33,676 nucleotides of DNA from Aquibium sp. A9E412 (lineage in GTDB: Bacteria > Pseudomonadota > Alphaproteobacteria > Rhizobiales > Rhizobiaceae): the NCBI RefSeq assembly GCF_030398335.1, contig NZ_JAOAOP010000041.1:1-33676 (forward strand), in the 5' to 3' direction. A program made the translations under genes and the position numbers. Under the pieces are notes generated by a model. The model made no database searches and was not told the DNA's origin. It saw only the letters and a list, made by a program, of their open reading frames with translations. Shown piece by piece: positions 1-9,313 of this stretch (its first letter is position 1; every line of letters starts with the position of its first letter).

Positions 1-9
1 CTCTACTGA
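1..9 (+). CDS. Possible last codons of an upstream gene (mrcA?)
   Basis: The window opens with CTC TAC TGA, which would read Leu-Tyr-stop. In many Hyphomicrobiales the gene just upstream of prfB encodes penicillin-binding protein 1A (mrcA), whose product often ends in Leu-Tyr. Two codons cannot prove this, so it is only a guess from gene order. Confidence 0.2.
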   Translation, partial: LY

Positions 10-39
10 GGCCGCCGCCCGGCGCAGGCCGGCACAGCG

Positions 40-66
40 GCGCCCGCGCTTTACAGCCGCGGGCGC
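40..66 (+). terminator. GC-rich hairpin upstream of prfB
   Basis: A perfect 9-bp inverted repeat (40-48 with 58-66) surrounds a 9-nt loop. No T-tract follows, so it is not a classical intrinsic terminator. It may end the transcript of the preceding gene or be a 5' structure of the prfB mRNA. Confidence 0.3.
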
Positions 67-129
67 GCTGCCTATGGTCCGCGCCGCAACCGATCCCCGC
101 ACTCCAGCAAGCAAGGACCGACCGTCTCC

Positions 130-1261
130 ATGCGCGCCGATACGCAGAACCTCGTCGACGAAATCAAGCAGGCCATAAGCCTGCTGAGGAGGCATCTTTG
201 ACTGGGATCAGGCGGTCAAGCGGCTGGAGTATCTGAACGTCCGGGCCGAGGACGCCGAGCTGTGGAACGATCCGCAGGAGGCGCAGAAGCTGATGCGCGA
301 GCGCCAGTCGCTCGACGACACGACCACCGCGATTCGCGGCCTCGAGCGGGCGCTCGACGACAACGTCGCGCTGATCGAGCTCGGCGAGGAGGAGGGCGAC
401 GACGCTGTGGTCGAGGAGGCCGTGCAGGCCATCCGCGCGCTCAAGGGCGAGATCGCCGCGCGCCAGATCGAGACGCTCCTGTCGGGCGAGGCCGACGCCA
501 ACGACACCTATCTCGAGGTGCATGCCGGGGCCGGCGGCACGGAGAGCCAGGACTGGGCGCAGATGCTGCTGCGCATGTACACGCGCTGGGCCGAGCGGCG
601 CGGCATGAAGGTCGAGGTGCTCGAGGTGCACGAGGGCGAGGAGGCCGGCATCAAGTCGGCGACCCTGCTCGTCAAGGGTCACAACGCCTATGGCTGGCTG
701 AAGACCGAATCGGGCGTGCACCGGCTGGTGCGCATCTCGCCCTATGACAGCAACGCCCGGCGCCACACCTCCTTCGCCAGCGTCTGGGTCTATCCGGTGA
801 TCGACGAGAACATCGAGATCGCGGTCGCCGAATCCGACGTGCGCGTCGACACCTACCGCGCCTCGGGCGCCGGCGGCCAGCACGTCAACACCACCGATTC
901 GGCGGTGCGCATCACGCACGTGCCGACCGGCATCGTGGTGCAGTGCCAGAGCGAGCGCTCGCAGCACAAGAACCGCGCCACCGCGTGGGACATGCTGCGC
1001 TCGCGGCTCTACGAGGAGGAATTGAAAAAGCGCGAGGAGGCGGCGAGCGCCTCGGAGGCGGCGAAGTCCGACATCGGCTGGGGCCACCAGATCCGCTCCT
1101 ACGTGCTGCAGCCCTACCAGCTCGTGAAGGACCTGCGCACGGGGGTCGAGAACACCAACCCGCAGGACGTGCTCGACGGCGGCCTCGACGCCTTCATGGA
1201 GGCGGCGCTGTCGCAGCGCATCGACGGCGCGGCCGGCGCGGCGGTCGAGGACATCGACTGA
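130..1261 (+). CDS. prfB: Peptide chain release factor 2, with programmed +1 frameshift
   Basis: Class I release factor RF2 recognises UGA and UAA stop codons in the ribosomal A site and triggers peptide release. Translation starts at ATG 130 and meets an in-frame TGA at 199-201, the 24th codon. A +1 slip on CTT (196-198) resumes at GAC (200-202) and runs to the TGA at 1259-1261, giving about 376 residues, normal for RF2. The slip site has the canonical layout: AGGAGG (187-192), three bases, CTT, TGA, C. The body shows the peptidyl-hydrolase motif GAGGQHVN in the RF2 form and a serine-rich [10 protein letters not shown] segment after it. The coding sequence is therefore split in two frames and is intact, not a pseudogene. 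It is autoregulated: low RF2 favours the slip. Confidence 0.97.
187..202 (+). promoter_or_regulatory. prfB: prfB programmed +1 ribosomal frameshift site
   Basis: AGGAGG at 187-192 acts as an internal Shine-Dalgarno, followed by CAT, the slippery CTT at 196-198 and TGA C at 199-202. E. coli has AGGGGG in the same place with the same 3-nt spacing. The motif here is a closer match to the anti-SD, so slippage should be efficient (inference). Confidence 0.95.
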
Positions 1262-1293
1262 CCGCGGGCGACGCGGGAGCCGGGTCGTCGTCT

Positions 1294-1382
1294 GCCGTTC
1301 TGCGTTTCACGGAATCGCAGATCGGCTCCAACTTGTTGTCTTGATGCGTTTTCAGACGGCGAGCCGGTTTCCGCTTCGCCTG
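1294..1382 (-). repeat. Dispersed intergenic repeat, copy A
   Basis: Read on the minus strand, this 89-base stretch aligns without gaps to 21269-21357 on the plus strand, with about 71 of 89 positions identical by hand count. Shared blocks include GGAAACCGG, TCGCCG, CGCATC, AGCCGATC and GCGATT. The copy starts 8 bases after the stop of the M23 peptidase gene, in the convergent gap with prfB. It resembles the short intergenic mosaic repeats of rhizobia, but I cannot assign it to a named family. Confidence 0.75.
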
Positions 1383-1390
1383 GGACCGCG

Positions 1391-2677
1391 CTAGATCAGC
1401 CCGGCGATCTTGCGCCCGGCGCGGATGTAGGGGGCGGGGTCGACGGCCTCGCCGGAGCGGCGCACCTCGTAGTGCAGGTGCGGGCCGGTCGAGCGGCCGC
1501 TGCTGCCCACCTTGCCGATCACGGTGCCGGGGCCGACCTCCTGGCCTTTCCTGACGGTGATCTTGCTCATGTGCGCGTAGCGCGTGGTCAGGCCGTCGGC
1601 ATGGCGGATCTCGACCATGCGGCCGTAGCCGCCGTTCCAGCCCGCCGTCACCACCGTGCCGGCGCCGGCCGCCCGCACCGGGTGGCCCGTCGCGGCGCGG
1701 AAGTCGAGCCCGGAGTGATGGGCCGGCGTGCCGATCAGCGGGTCGCGCCGCACGCCGAACCGGCTGGTCAGCGCCGCGCCGGGCACCGGATGGGCGATCG
1801 GCAGCCGGCGCGCCTCGCTCTTCAGCGTTTCCAGCCGCGCCAGCGTCTCGTCGAGCTCCTGCACGCGGCTTTCGAACGGCAGGTCGCGGCCGAGCGCCAG
1901 CAGCGGCCCGCCGCGGCCGGTGCCGTCCTTCGCCTCGATCTCGACGCTGAGGCCGGCCTGCTCCAGCGCGCCGGCGATCGTGTCGGCGGCGGTGTCGGCG
2001 TTCTGCGACAGCGTCTCGATGCGCGCGAGCTGCTCGCTCTCGATCGACGACAGCGAGCGGTTGATGGCGACGAACAGCCGGTCGGCCTCGTCGGCGGCGG
2101 AGGGCGCGTGGCCGCTGCGCAGCGGCCAGGGCACCGAGGCCTGCGCCGTCGCCGCGTAGGCCGACAGCGCGGCCGGCGGCGTGCCGGCGCGCGGGCTTGC
2201 GGTGGGCTCCGCCGCCTCGGCGGCCGCGGCGTCGGCGCGGATCTGGGGCCGCGGGGTGGGCACCGGCGGCGTCTCGCCGCGCACGCGCTCCAGGACCGGG
2301 GCGAGCCGGCCCTGGCGGCGGGCGAGCTGCGCCTGGCGCTCCATCAGCTCGCCGACGCGCTCCTCCATCAGCCGCTGGTCGAGAAGCTGGCGGCTGGTGA
2401 TGCGGTCGACCTGGGCGCGCAGCGCGGCGATGCGGTCCTCGTAGGCCTGGTGGGTGCGCGCCTGGTGCGCGCTCGCCGCGCCGATCAGGTCGTCGCGCAG
2501 CACCAGATAGGAGGTGGCGCCGAGATAGCCGATGGCGATGGCGCATAGCGCCGAGCCGACGAGCGCGGCCAGCCACGGCCGCACGGTGAAATGGCGGATG
2601 TGGTCGCCGCGCGCGATGATGACCGTGTGCGGTTCCTTGCGCTTGCCGAAGACGGGTGACCGGCGGACTTCGTTCAC
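1391..2677 (-). CDS. Membrane-anchored M23 (LytM-type) peptidase
   Basis: Predicted zinc endopeptidase or LytM-domain regulator of peptidoglycan remodelling, 428 residues. An N-terminal cytoplasmic stretch precedes one membrane segment (about residues 36-58). A periplasmic coiled coil (about 70-135), a Pro/Ala-rich linker (135-200), a second helical part (200-290) and a C-terminal M23 domain (about 298-415) follow. The zinc and catalytic residues are present: H321-x3-D325, H369 in YAHM, and H400-L-H402, so the domain looks active. The start is GTG at 2675-2677, preceded by AGGAAG about 9 bases away. It lies 137 bases downstream of the peroxiredoxin gene on the same strand and could be co-transcribed or have its own promoter. 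Alpha-proteobacterial relatives work in cell division or polar growth; which one applies is unknown. Confidence 0.9.
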   Translation of the reverse strand: MNEVRRSPVFGKRKEPHTVIIARGDHIRHFTVRPWLAALVGSALCAIAIGYLGATSYLVLRDDLIGAASAHQARTHQAYEDRIAALRAQVDRITSRQLLDQRLMEERVGELMERQAQLARRQGRLAPVLERVRGETPPVPTPRPQIRADAAAAEAAEPTASPRAGTPPAALSAYAATAQASVPWPLRSGHAPSAADEADRLFVAINRSLSSIESEQLARIETLSQNADTAADTIAGALEQAGLSVEIEAKDGTGRGGPLLALGRDLPFESRVQELDETLARLETLKSEARRLPIAHPVPGAALTSRFGVRRDPLIGTPAHHSGLDFRAATGHPVRAAGAGTVVTAGWNGGYGRMVEIRHADGLTTRYAHMSKITVRKGQEVGPGTVIGKVGSSGRSTGPHLHYEVRRSGEAVDPAPYIRAGRKIAGLI

Positions 2678-2814
2678 GGGGCCGAGCTTCCTGTCAGGAG
2701 ATGGTTCGGCCGCGATTACACATTCTTAGGGTTAACAAAGCTTTGCGCCGGCGCGCGGCGCCGGCGTCTCGTCCGTCGGGTCGCTGGGGCCGGGCAGGCG
2801 GGCCCGGCGGCCGG

Positions 2815-3282
2815 TCAGAGCGCGGCCAGCGCCTCGAGCACCGCCTCGGCGTGGCCCGGCACCTTCACCTTGCGCCACACCTCGCGCACCGTGCCGTCGC
2901 CGTCGAGCAAAAAGGTGGAGCGCTCGACGCCCATGTACTTGCGCCCGTACATGCTCTTTTCCACCCACACGCCGTAGGCCTCGAGCGTCTGCTTGTCGGG
3001 GTCGGAGACGAGATCGACGGTCAGCCCGTGCTTCGCCTTAAATTTGTCATGGCTTTTTGCACTGTCGGGCGACATGCCGACGAGGACGGCGCCATGGCGG
3101 TCGAACTCGGGCTTCAATTCGGAAAAGGCGACGGCCTCCGCCGTGCAGCCGCTGGTGTCGTCCTTCGGATAGAAGAACAGAACCACCGGCTTGCCGCGAA
3201 GCTCGGAGAGTTTCAGAACGCCGCCGCCGTCACGCGGCAGTTCGAAGTCCGGCGCTTCGCTTCCTTTTTCGGGGCCCGCCAT
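2815..3282 (-). CDS. bcp: Bcp/PrxQ-type thiol peroxidase, single cysteine
   Basis: Thioredoxin-dependent peroxiredoxin reducing hydrogen and organic peroxides, 155 residues, full length for the family. The peroxidatic cysteine is C46 in the motif KDDTSGCTAEA, after the YPKD strand typical of Bcp. Many Bcp proteins carry a resolving cysteine five residues later; here position 51 is valine and the whole protein has no other cysteine. It should therefore work as a 1-Cys enzyme needing an external thiol (inference). Start ATG 3280-3282 has GAGGA 7 bases upstream. It is divergent from the AsmA-like gene and upstream of the M23 peptidase. Confidence 0.93.
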   Translation of the reverse strand: MAGPEKGSEAPDFELPRDGGGVLKLSELRGKPVVLFFYPKDDTSGCTAEAVAFSELKPEFDRHGAVLVGMSPDSAKSHDKFKAKHGLTVDLVSDPDKQTLEAYGVWVEKSMYGRKYMGVERSTFLLDGDGTVREVWRKVKVPGHAEAVLEALAAL

Positions 3283-3295
3283 GTCCGTATCCTCG

Positions 3296-3329
3296 TTTCC
3301 GGTTACGCGTCAGGAGCGACAGATATAAT
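3296..3329 (+). promoter_or_regulatory. Candidate promoter with perfect -10, AsmA-like gene
   Basis: A perfect TATAAT sits at 3324-3329 in an otherwise GC-rich gap, 48 bases before the chosen start of the AsmA-like gene. The -35 region is weak: GGTTAC lies at the 17-base spacing. The A/T-rich core could also serve the divergent peroxiredoxin gene, since its complement reads ATTATA. Confidence 0.4.
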
Positions 3330-3377
3330 GGCGCCGCAGGATTCGTCCATGGTCGAGCGGAGGTGACGGGAGCCCGC

Positions 3378-6300
3378 GTGGACCGCAACGCGCCAGAAAA
3401 CGGCGAGGCACGCGCCGAGACCCCGGCCGCCGGCGCCGCCCCGCAGCGCGCCCGGCGCGGCGCCGTGCGGCGGATTGCCGCCGCGGCGGGCGTCACGCTT
3501 GGCGCCGCCGTCGCCTTCGTCGTGCTGTTCGTCGGCGCCGTGCAGATCGCCGCCTGGTCGGGCTGGGGCGCGGATCGGCTGAGCACGGCCGCGCAGCGCA
3601 CCATCAGCGACCTCAACGACCGCCCCGTCGACACGCGCATCGGCACCACCCGGCTGTCGCTCGACGGCTGGCGGCCGGCGATCGAGCTGCGCGACGTGCG
3701 CGTGGTCGACCGCGAGAGCGGCCGCATGCTGCTCGAGGCCGGCCGCATCGGCTTCGGCCTCAATCCGCGGCCGCTGCTGTCCGGCCGCATCGAGCTCGAC
3801 AGCGCCAGCGTCAGCGGCGCGCGCTTCGACGCCGGCGCGCTCGGCCGTCGCGAGGGGCCGGGGCTCGGCGACCGGCTGGAGAACGCCAACGGCGCGATCG
3901 ACGCCGGCCGCGCCGTGCAGGCGATCTACGGCGCGCTGCATTCGGCCTTCGGGCTGCTGGAAAGCGGCCGCACGCGGCGCATCGCGCTTTCCGACGTGGC
4001 GCTGACGACCGGCGCCTTCGATGCCGGCGCGCTGCACCTCGCCCGCCTCACCGTCACCCAGCCGGCGCGCGGCACCGTCGCCTTCGCCGGCGAGGCGGCG
4101 GCCGGCGAGCGGCGCATCGCGCTCGAAGGCACGGCCGAGCGGCCGGCTGGCAGCGACGCGATCGGCGCGGTGACGGCGCGTCTGGAGATCCCGCAGCCGC
4201 AAGAGGGCCCGGCCTCCTGGCACGGCGCGCTGGTGCTCGCCGTCACCGGACAGCAGGTCGACGGACCGGGCAGCGGCCGGCTGACGGCCGAGCTGTCGCT
4301 CGACGACGCCGAGCTGCGGCTCGGGCCCGAGGACACGCTGGCCGGCGACGCGCGGCTGCGGCTGGTGGCCAAGGAGAGCGCGCCGATCGTGCTTATCGAG
4401 CGCGGCCGGTTCGAGACGGGCCGCTCGCTGTTCGACCTGCGCGGCGCGGTCGGCCCGCTGCCGGGACAGCAGGCCGACGAGCCGCCGCGCTACGGCTTCG
4501 AGGTGGTCAGCGCCCGCTCGGTCGTCGCGCCGCTCGATTCGCCCGAGCCGGCGCTGCCGATCCGGCTCAGGCTGGTCGGCACCTACGACCCGGGCGCCGG
4601 CCGGCTCGCCGCCGACGTGATCGACGTGCGCACCAGCGCCGGCGGCCTGCGCGCCAGCGCGGCGCTCACCTTCCGCGAGGGGGTGACGCCCGGCCTGTCG
4701 CTGGCGCTCTCGCTCGAGGCGCTGCCCGTCGGCCACACCAAGCAGCTCTGGCCGTGGTTCGCCGCCTCCGGCGCGCGCGCCTGGGTGCTCGACAACGTGT
4801 TCGGCGGCCGCGTCGTCGACAGCAGCCTCAGGCTGCGGGTGCCGCCCGGCCGGCTCGGCAACGGCGAGCCGCTCGATGCGCGCGAGGTGAGCGGCCGCTT
4901 CGCGGTCGAGAGCACGCGCTTCGACGTCGCCGGCCGCATCCCGCCGGTGCGCGACGGCGGCGGCGTCGTCGCCTTCCAGGGCACCGACGTCGACATCGCG
5001 CTGTCGTCCGGCACCGTCTTCATGCCGAGCGGGCGCACCGTGGAGACGGCGAACGGCACCTTCGTCATCGACCAGGCGCACCTGACGCCGCTCGTCGGCC
5101 GGCTCGACATCGACGTCGAGGGCATGGCGCCGGCGATCGTCGAGCTCGCCTCATACGATCCGATCAACGCCTCGCGCTTCATCGACCTCGCCGCCGAGGA
5201 CGTCAGCGGCCAGGTCGAGGGCCGCGTCTTCGCCGAGATTCCGCTGAGCGAGGACGCCCGCGACGCCGATCTCGACTGGCGGGTGGCGCTCGACTACAGC
5301 GACCTGGCGCTGGCCGAGCCGTTCGAGGGCCAGATGGTGACGGAGGCGGCCGGCACGCTTGTCGTCGGGCCGGAGCGGGCCGAGATCGAGGCGACCGCGC
5401 GGCTGAGCGGCGCGCGGGCGCGGCTCGAGATCGTCGAGCCGCTCGCCGCGGCGGACGGCGCCGCGGCGGCGGAGCGCCGGCGCATCGTCGAGATCGACCT
5501 GGACGCCGAGGCGCGCGAGCGGCTGGTGCCGGGGCTGTCGACCATTCTCGGCGGCACGGCGCGCGTGCGGCTGGAGCGCATCGACGCCGGCCACGAGGCG
5601 GTCGAGGTGGCGCTCGCCGACGCCACCCTGTCGCTGCCCTGGGTCGGCTGGCGCAAGGGGGCGGGCGTGCCGGCGACGGCGCGCTTCGTGATGGAGACCG
5701 ACGGCGCGCAGACGCAGCTCGAGGACTTCACCCTCGAGGGCGAGACCTTCTCGGCCGCCGGCAGCGTCACGCTCGACGCGGGCGCGTTGCAGAGCGCCCG
5801 CTTCGCCACGCTGCGGCTCAACCGCGGCGACGAGATGGCCGTCGCCATCCGGCGCGACGGCCGCGGCTACCGCATCGACGCCGACGGCCGCTCCTTCGAC
5901 GTGCGCGCGCTGATCCGCTCGGTGCTCGACAGCGACGGGCAGGGCGGCGGCGGCGGCGAGGCGACGCCGATCACGCTCGAGGCCGAGCTCGGCCAGCTCG
6001 TCGGCTTCAACGGCGAGACGCTGTCGGGCGTGCGGGTGAGCTACCGCGACACCGGCGGCGGCGGCTCCGGCCTGTCGGTCTCGGCGGCGACGGGCGGCGG
6101 CGGCAGCGTGACGGCGAGCGATTCGACCGACGCGGCCGGCGCGCGCAGCCTGCGCATGCAGTCGACCGATGCCGGCAGCGTGCTGCGCTTCCTCGACCTC
6201 TACGAGCACATGGTGGGCGGCGCGATCAGCCTGCAGATGGCCGGCAGCGGGCGGATGAGCGGCCAGGTCGACGCGCGCGACTTCTGGATCGTCAACGAGC

Positions 6301-6731
6301 CGCGGCTGCGCTCGCTGGTGGCGGCGACGCCGCAGGGCGACAGCCGCGCGACGGGCCGCGACGGCCAGCCGCTCGACGCCTCGCGCGTGCGCTTCGACCG
6401 CGGCTTCGCCCAGGTGACGCGGGCCGACGGCTTTCTCGGGCTGGAGCGCGGCGTGCTGCGCGGGCCGCTGATGGGCACCACCTTCCAGGGCACGCTCTAC
6501 GACCCGGCCGGCAACATGGCGATCACCGGCACCTTCATGCCGGCCTACGGCGTCAACCGCATCTTCGGCGAGCTGCCGCTGATCGGCGAGATCCTCGGCA
6601 ACGGCCGCGACCGCGGGCTGATCGGCATCACCTACCGGCTGGCCGGGCGGGCCGGCGAGCCGCGGCTGCAGATCAACCCGATCTCGGCCATCGCGCCGGG
6701 CATCCTGCGGCAGATCTTCGAGTTTCGCTGA
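3378..6731 (+). CDS. AsmA/YhdP-like (DUF3971) envelope protein
   Basis: Large inner-membrane-anchored periplasmic protein of about 1117 residues. The AsmA/YhdP/TamB group is thought to bridge inner and outer membranes and move phospholipids; that role is known for E. coli relatives and only inferred here. A short basic cytoplasmic N-terminus precedes one membrane helix (about residues 35-58), then a long repetitive beta-rich region. The C-terminus (LPLIGEILG ... GITYRLAG ... INPISAIAPGILRQIFEF) is typical of the DUF3971/AsmA_2 tail. I chose GTG 3378-3380, 11 bases after AGGTGA; another in-frame GTG at 3363 is possible, and the frame stays open further upstream without good start signals. The next gene, tyrS, is convergent, 13 bases away. 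Confidence 0.88.
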   Translation: MDRNAPENGEARAETPAAGAAPQRARRGAVRRIAAAAGVTLGAAVAFVVLFVGAVQIAAWSGWGADRLSTAAQRTISDLNDRPVDTRIGTTRLSLDGWRPAIELRDVRVVDRESGRMLLEAGRIGFGLNPRPLLSGRIELDSASVSGARFDAGALGRREGPGLGDRLENANGAIDAGRAVQAIYGALHSAFGLLESGRTRRIALSDVALTTGAFDAGALHLARLTVTQPARGTVAFAGEAAAGERRIALEGTAERPAGSDAIGAVTARLEIPQPQEGPASWHGALVLAVTGQQVDGPGSGRLTAELSLDDAELRLGPEDTLAGDARLRLVAKESAPIVLIERGRFETGRSLFDLRGAVGPLPGQQADEPPRYGFEVVSARSVVAPLDSPEPALPIRLRLVGTYDPGAGRLAADVIDVRTSAGGLRASAALTFREGVTPGLSLALSLEALPVGHTKQLWPWFAASGARAWVLDNVFGGRVVDSSLRLRVPPGRLGNGEPLDAREVSGRFAVESTRFDVAGRIPPVRDGGGVVAFQGTDVDIALSSGTVFMPSGRTVETANGTFVIDQAHLTPLVGRLDIDVEGMAPAIVELASYDPINASRFIDLAAEDVSGQVEGRVFAEIPLSEDARDADLDWRVALDYSDLALAEPFEGQMVTEAAGTLVVGPERAEIEATARLSGARARLEIVEPLAAADGAAAAERRRIVEIDLDAEARERLVPGLSTILGGTARVRLERIDAGHEAVEVALADATLSLPWVGWRKGAGVPATARFVMETDGAQTQLEDFTLEGETFSAAGSVTLDAGALQSARFATLRLNRGDEMAVAIRRDGRGYRIDADGRSFDVRALIRSVLDSDGQGGGGGEATPITLEAELGQLVGFNGETLSGVRVSYRDTGGGGSGLSVSAATGGGGSVTASDSTDAAGARSLRMQSTDAGSVLRFLDLYEHMVGGAISLQMAGSGRMSGQVDARDFWIVNEPRLRSLVAATPQGDSRATGRDGQPLDASRVRFDRGFAQVTRADGFLGLERGVLRGPLMGTTFQGTLYDPAGNMAITGTFMPAYGVNRIFGELPLIGEILGNGRDRGLIGITYRLAGRAGEPRLQINPISAIAPGILRQIFEFR

Positions 6732-6744
6732 GGCAGCGCGCCGT

Positions 6745-7998
6745 TCAGGCGGGCCGCACCAGGACGTGCTTCTTCTTGCCGAGCGAGAGCTTGGCGACGC
6801 CGTCGCCGCCGATGTCGTCGAGCGTGACGAGGCGGCGCTCGTCGCGCACCGGCTGGTTGTTGAGGGCGACCGCGCCGCCCTTGACGTGGCGGCGCATCTC
6901 GCTGTTCGAGCCGGCCAGCCCGGCCGTCACGAACAGGCTGAGCACGCCGATGCCCGCGGCCAGCTCCGCCTTCGGCACGGCAACGGTCGGCAGCGTGTCG
7001 GCGAGCGCGCCTTCCTCGAAGGTCTTGCGCGCCGTCTCGGCCGCCGCTTCGGCCGCCGCGCGGCCGTGCAGCATCGCCGTCACCTCGGTCGCCAGCACCT
7101 TCTTGGCCTCGTTGATCTCGGCGCCGCCGAGCGCGGCCAGCCGGTGCACCTCGTCCATCGGCAGGGTGGTGTAGAGCTTGAGGAAGCGCGCCACGTCGGC
7201 GTCCTCGGTGTTGCGCCAGAACTGCCAGAAGTCGTAGCTCGACAGCATCTGCGCATCGAGCCACACGGCGCCCGACGCCGTCTTGCCCATCTTGGCGCCC
7301 GAGGCCGTCGCCAGCAGCGGCGAGGTCAGCGCGTAGAGCTGCGGCGTGCCCAGCCGGTGGCCGAGATCGATGCCGTTGACGATGTTGCCCCACTGGTCGG
7401 AGCCGCCCATCTGCAGCCGGCAGCCGTAGCGCCGGTTGAGCTCGACGAAGTCGTAGGCCTGCAGGATCATGTAGTTGAATTCGAGGAAGGACAGCGACTG
7501 CTCGCGGTCGAGCCGCAGACGCACCGAATCGAACGACAGCATGCGGTTGACGGAGAAGTGCCGGCCGACGTCGCGCAGGAAGGCGACGTAGTTGAGGTCG
7601 AGCAGCCAGTCGGCGTTGTTGACCATCAGCGCGTCGCTCGCGCCCTCGCCGAAGGTGAGATAGCGGCTGAAGGAGGCCTTCATGCCGGTCAGGTTCGCGT
7701 CGATGGCCTCGGCCGTCAGCAGCTTGCGCGCCTCGTCCTTGAACGACGGGTCGCCGATCATGCCCGTGCCGCCGCCCATCAGCGCGATCGGCCGGTGGCC
7801 GGTCTGCTGCAGCCAGTGCAGCATCATGATCTGGGTCAGGTGGCCGACATGCAGGCTGGCCGCGGTCGGATCGAAGCCGATATAGGCCGTCACCGTCTCG
7901 GCGCGAAACAGCGCGTCGAGCCCGGCGTCGTCGGAGGTCTGGTGAATGAAACCGCGCTCGTCCATCGTGCGCAGGAAGTCGGATCGAAAGCGTGCCAT
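6745..7998 (-). CDS. tyrS: Tyrosyl-tRNA synthetase
   Basis: Class I aminoacyl-tRNA synthetase that charges tRNA-Tyr, 417 residues, the usual bacterial length. The HIGH-type motif is HVGH at residues 50-53 and the KMSKS loop is KMGKT at 236-240. Substrate motifs such as GGSDQWGNI are intact, and a C-terminal S4 RNA-binding domain follows (about 350-417). The start is ATG 7996-7998, chosen because homologs begin just before the RSDFL...RGF segment; the frame is open far upstream, but that part is antisense to anmK. The cognate tRNA-Tyr lies elsewhere in the window at 33288. Confidence 0.97.
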   Translation of the reverse strand: MARFRSDFLRTMDERGFIHQTSDDAGLDALFRAETVTAYIGFDPTAASLHVGHLTQIMMLHWLQQTGHRPIALMGGGTGMIGDPSFKDEARKLLTAEAIDANLTGMKASFSRYLTFGEGASDALMVNNADWLLDLNYVAFLRDVGRHFSVNRMLSFDSVRLRLDREQSLSFLEFNYMILQAYDFVELNRRYGCRLQMGGSDQWGNIVNGIDLGHRLGTPQLYALTSPLLATASGAKMGKTASGAVWLDAQMLSSYDFWQFWRNTEDADVARFLKLYTTLPMDEVHRLAALGGAEINEAKKVLATEVTAMLHGRAAAEAAAETARKTFEEGALADTLPTVAVPKAELAAGIGVLSLFVTAGLAGSNSEMRRHVKGGAVALNNQPVRDERRLVTLDDIGGDGVAKLSLGKKKHVLVRPA

Positions 7999-8112
7999 TG
8001 CGGTGGAATCCCGGAGACCGGCCCTGCGTCGGAAGCGACGGTGGCCAAGCGAACGCGCGGCCTTTAGCATCCGCGACAGTGGCGATACAAGAAGCGGGCG
8101 GCGGAAGGGGTC

Positions 8113-9231
8113 ATGGAGACGATAGCGGCGATCGGCCTGATGAGCGGCACGTCGATGGACGGCATCGACGCGGCGATCCTGGCGAGCGACGGCCAGGGCC
8201 GGGTGACGCGCGGGCCGTCGATGTTCTTCGCCTACGACGCCGCCTTCCGGCGCCGGCTCGAGGCGGCGCTCGAGACGGCGCGCGCGATCGCCTGCCCGAC
8301 GGAGCGGCCGGGCGAGCTGGCCGAGCTCGAGCGCGCGCTGACGCTGCGCCACGCCGAGGCGGTCGCCGCCTTCCGCCAGCAGGCGGCCGGCCGCTTCGAG
8401 CCGCCCTCGCTGATCGGCTTCCACGGCCAGACCGTGCTGCACCGGCCGGCCGCCGGCTTCACCGTGCAGCTCGGCGACGGCGCGCTGCTGGCGGCCGAGA
8501 CCGGGCTGCCGGTCGTGCACGACATGCGCGCCAACGACATGGCGCATGGCGGGCAGGGCGCGCCGCTGGTGCCGGCCTATCACCGCGCGCTCGCCGGCCT
8601 GCTGCCCGCGCGCCACGCCGGCACCTGGCCGGTCGCCTTCGTCAACATCGGCGGCGTCGCCAACATCACCTGGCTCGGCGAGACCGGCGATCCGGTCGCC
8701 TTCGACACCGGGCCGGGCAACGCGCTGATCGACCAGTGGGTGGCGCGCCATGCCGGCGTGCCCTACGACGCGGCCGGCGCGATCGCCAGCGAGGGCGGCG
8801 TGGTGGCGCATGTGGTGGAGCGCTACATGGCCGCGCCGTTCTTCGAGCGGCCGGGGCCGAAGTCGCTCGACCGCAACGACTTCACGCTGGAGGCGGCGGA
8901 CGGCCTGGAGCTGGCCGACGGCGCGCGCACGCTGGCCCGCGTGTCGGCGGCGGCGATCCATCGCGCGGCGGCGCATCTGCCGGAGCGGCCGCGGCTGTGG
9001 ATCCTGTCGGGCGGCGGGCGCAAGAACCCGTTCATCGTCGAGGACCTGCGGGCGCTGGCCGGCCGCGACGCGGTGATCCAGGCCGAGGACGCCGGCCTCA
9101 GCGGCGACTTCATGGAGGCCGAGGCCTGGGCCTATCTGGCGGTGCGCGCCCTGCGCGGCCTGCCGCTCACCTGGCCGGGCACGACCGGCTGCCGCCAGCC
9201 GGTGACCGGCGGCATGCTGGCGACGCCCTGA
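8113..9231 (+). CDS. anmK: Anhydro-N-acetylmuramic acid kinase
   Basis: Cytosolic cell-wall recycling enzyme that hydrolyses and phosphorylates 1,6-anhydro-MurNAc to MurNAc-6-phosphate using ATP. The 372 residues match the family. The N-terminal phosphate-binding motif MSGTSMDG is at residues 10-17, and the acetate/sugar-kinase-fold motifs NIGGVAN, FDTGPGN and the late LSGGGRKN are clear. Start ATG 8113 has GGAAGGGG just upstream. It is divergent from tyrS, an arrangement common in Hyphomicrobiales, and convergent with the hydrolase gene. No other recycling genes are nearby. Confidence 0.96.
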   Translation: METIAAIGLMSGTSMDGIDAAILASDGQGRVTRGPSMFFAYDAAFRRRLEAALETARAIACPTERPGELAELERALTLRHAEAVAAFRQQAAGRFEPPSLIGFHGQTVLHRPAAGFTVQLGDGALLAAETGLPVVHDMRANDMAHGGQGAPLVPAYHRALAGLLPARHAGTWPVAFVNIGGVANITWLGETGDPVAFDTGPGNALIDQWVARHAGVPYDAAGAIASEGGVVAHVVERYMAAPFFERPGPKSLDRNDFTLEAADGLELADGARTLARVSAAAIHRAAAHLPERPRLWILSGGGRKNPFIVEDLRALAGRDAVIQAEDAGLSGDFMEAEAWAYLAVRALRGLPLTWPGTTGCRQPVTGGMLATP

Positions 9232-9243
9232 GCCAACCGGTCG

Positions 9244-9269
9244 CGCGCGACGCCGGGCGCCGTCGCGCG
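9244..9269. terminator. Hairpin between convergent anmK and hydrolase genes
   Basis: A perfect 9-bp GC-only inverted repeat (9244-9252 with 9261-9269) has an 8-base loop. It begins 12 bases after the anmK stop. No T-tract exists on either strand. Its place in a convergent gap suggests a bidirectional end-of-transcript structure. Confidence 0.4.
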
Positions 9270-9313
9270 GCTGCAACAGAGCTGTGCGGCCGGCCGGCCG
9301 TCGGACCGGCGCG

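Noticed and set aside
199-201. In-frame TGA in prfB as a disabling mutation
   Set aside because: It is the conserved programmed frameshift stop with all required signals.
2715-2745. TTAACC-like CtrA half-site upstream of the M23 peptidase
   Set aside because: The second TTAA half at the required 7-base spacing is missing.
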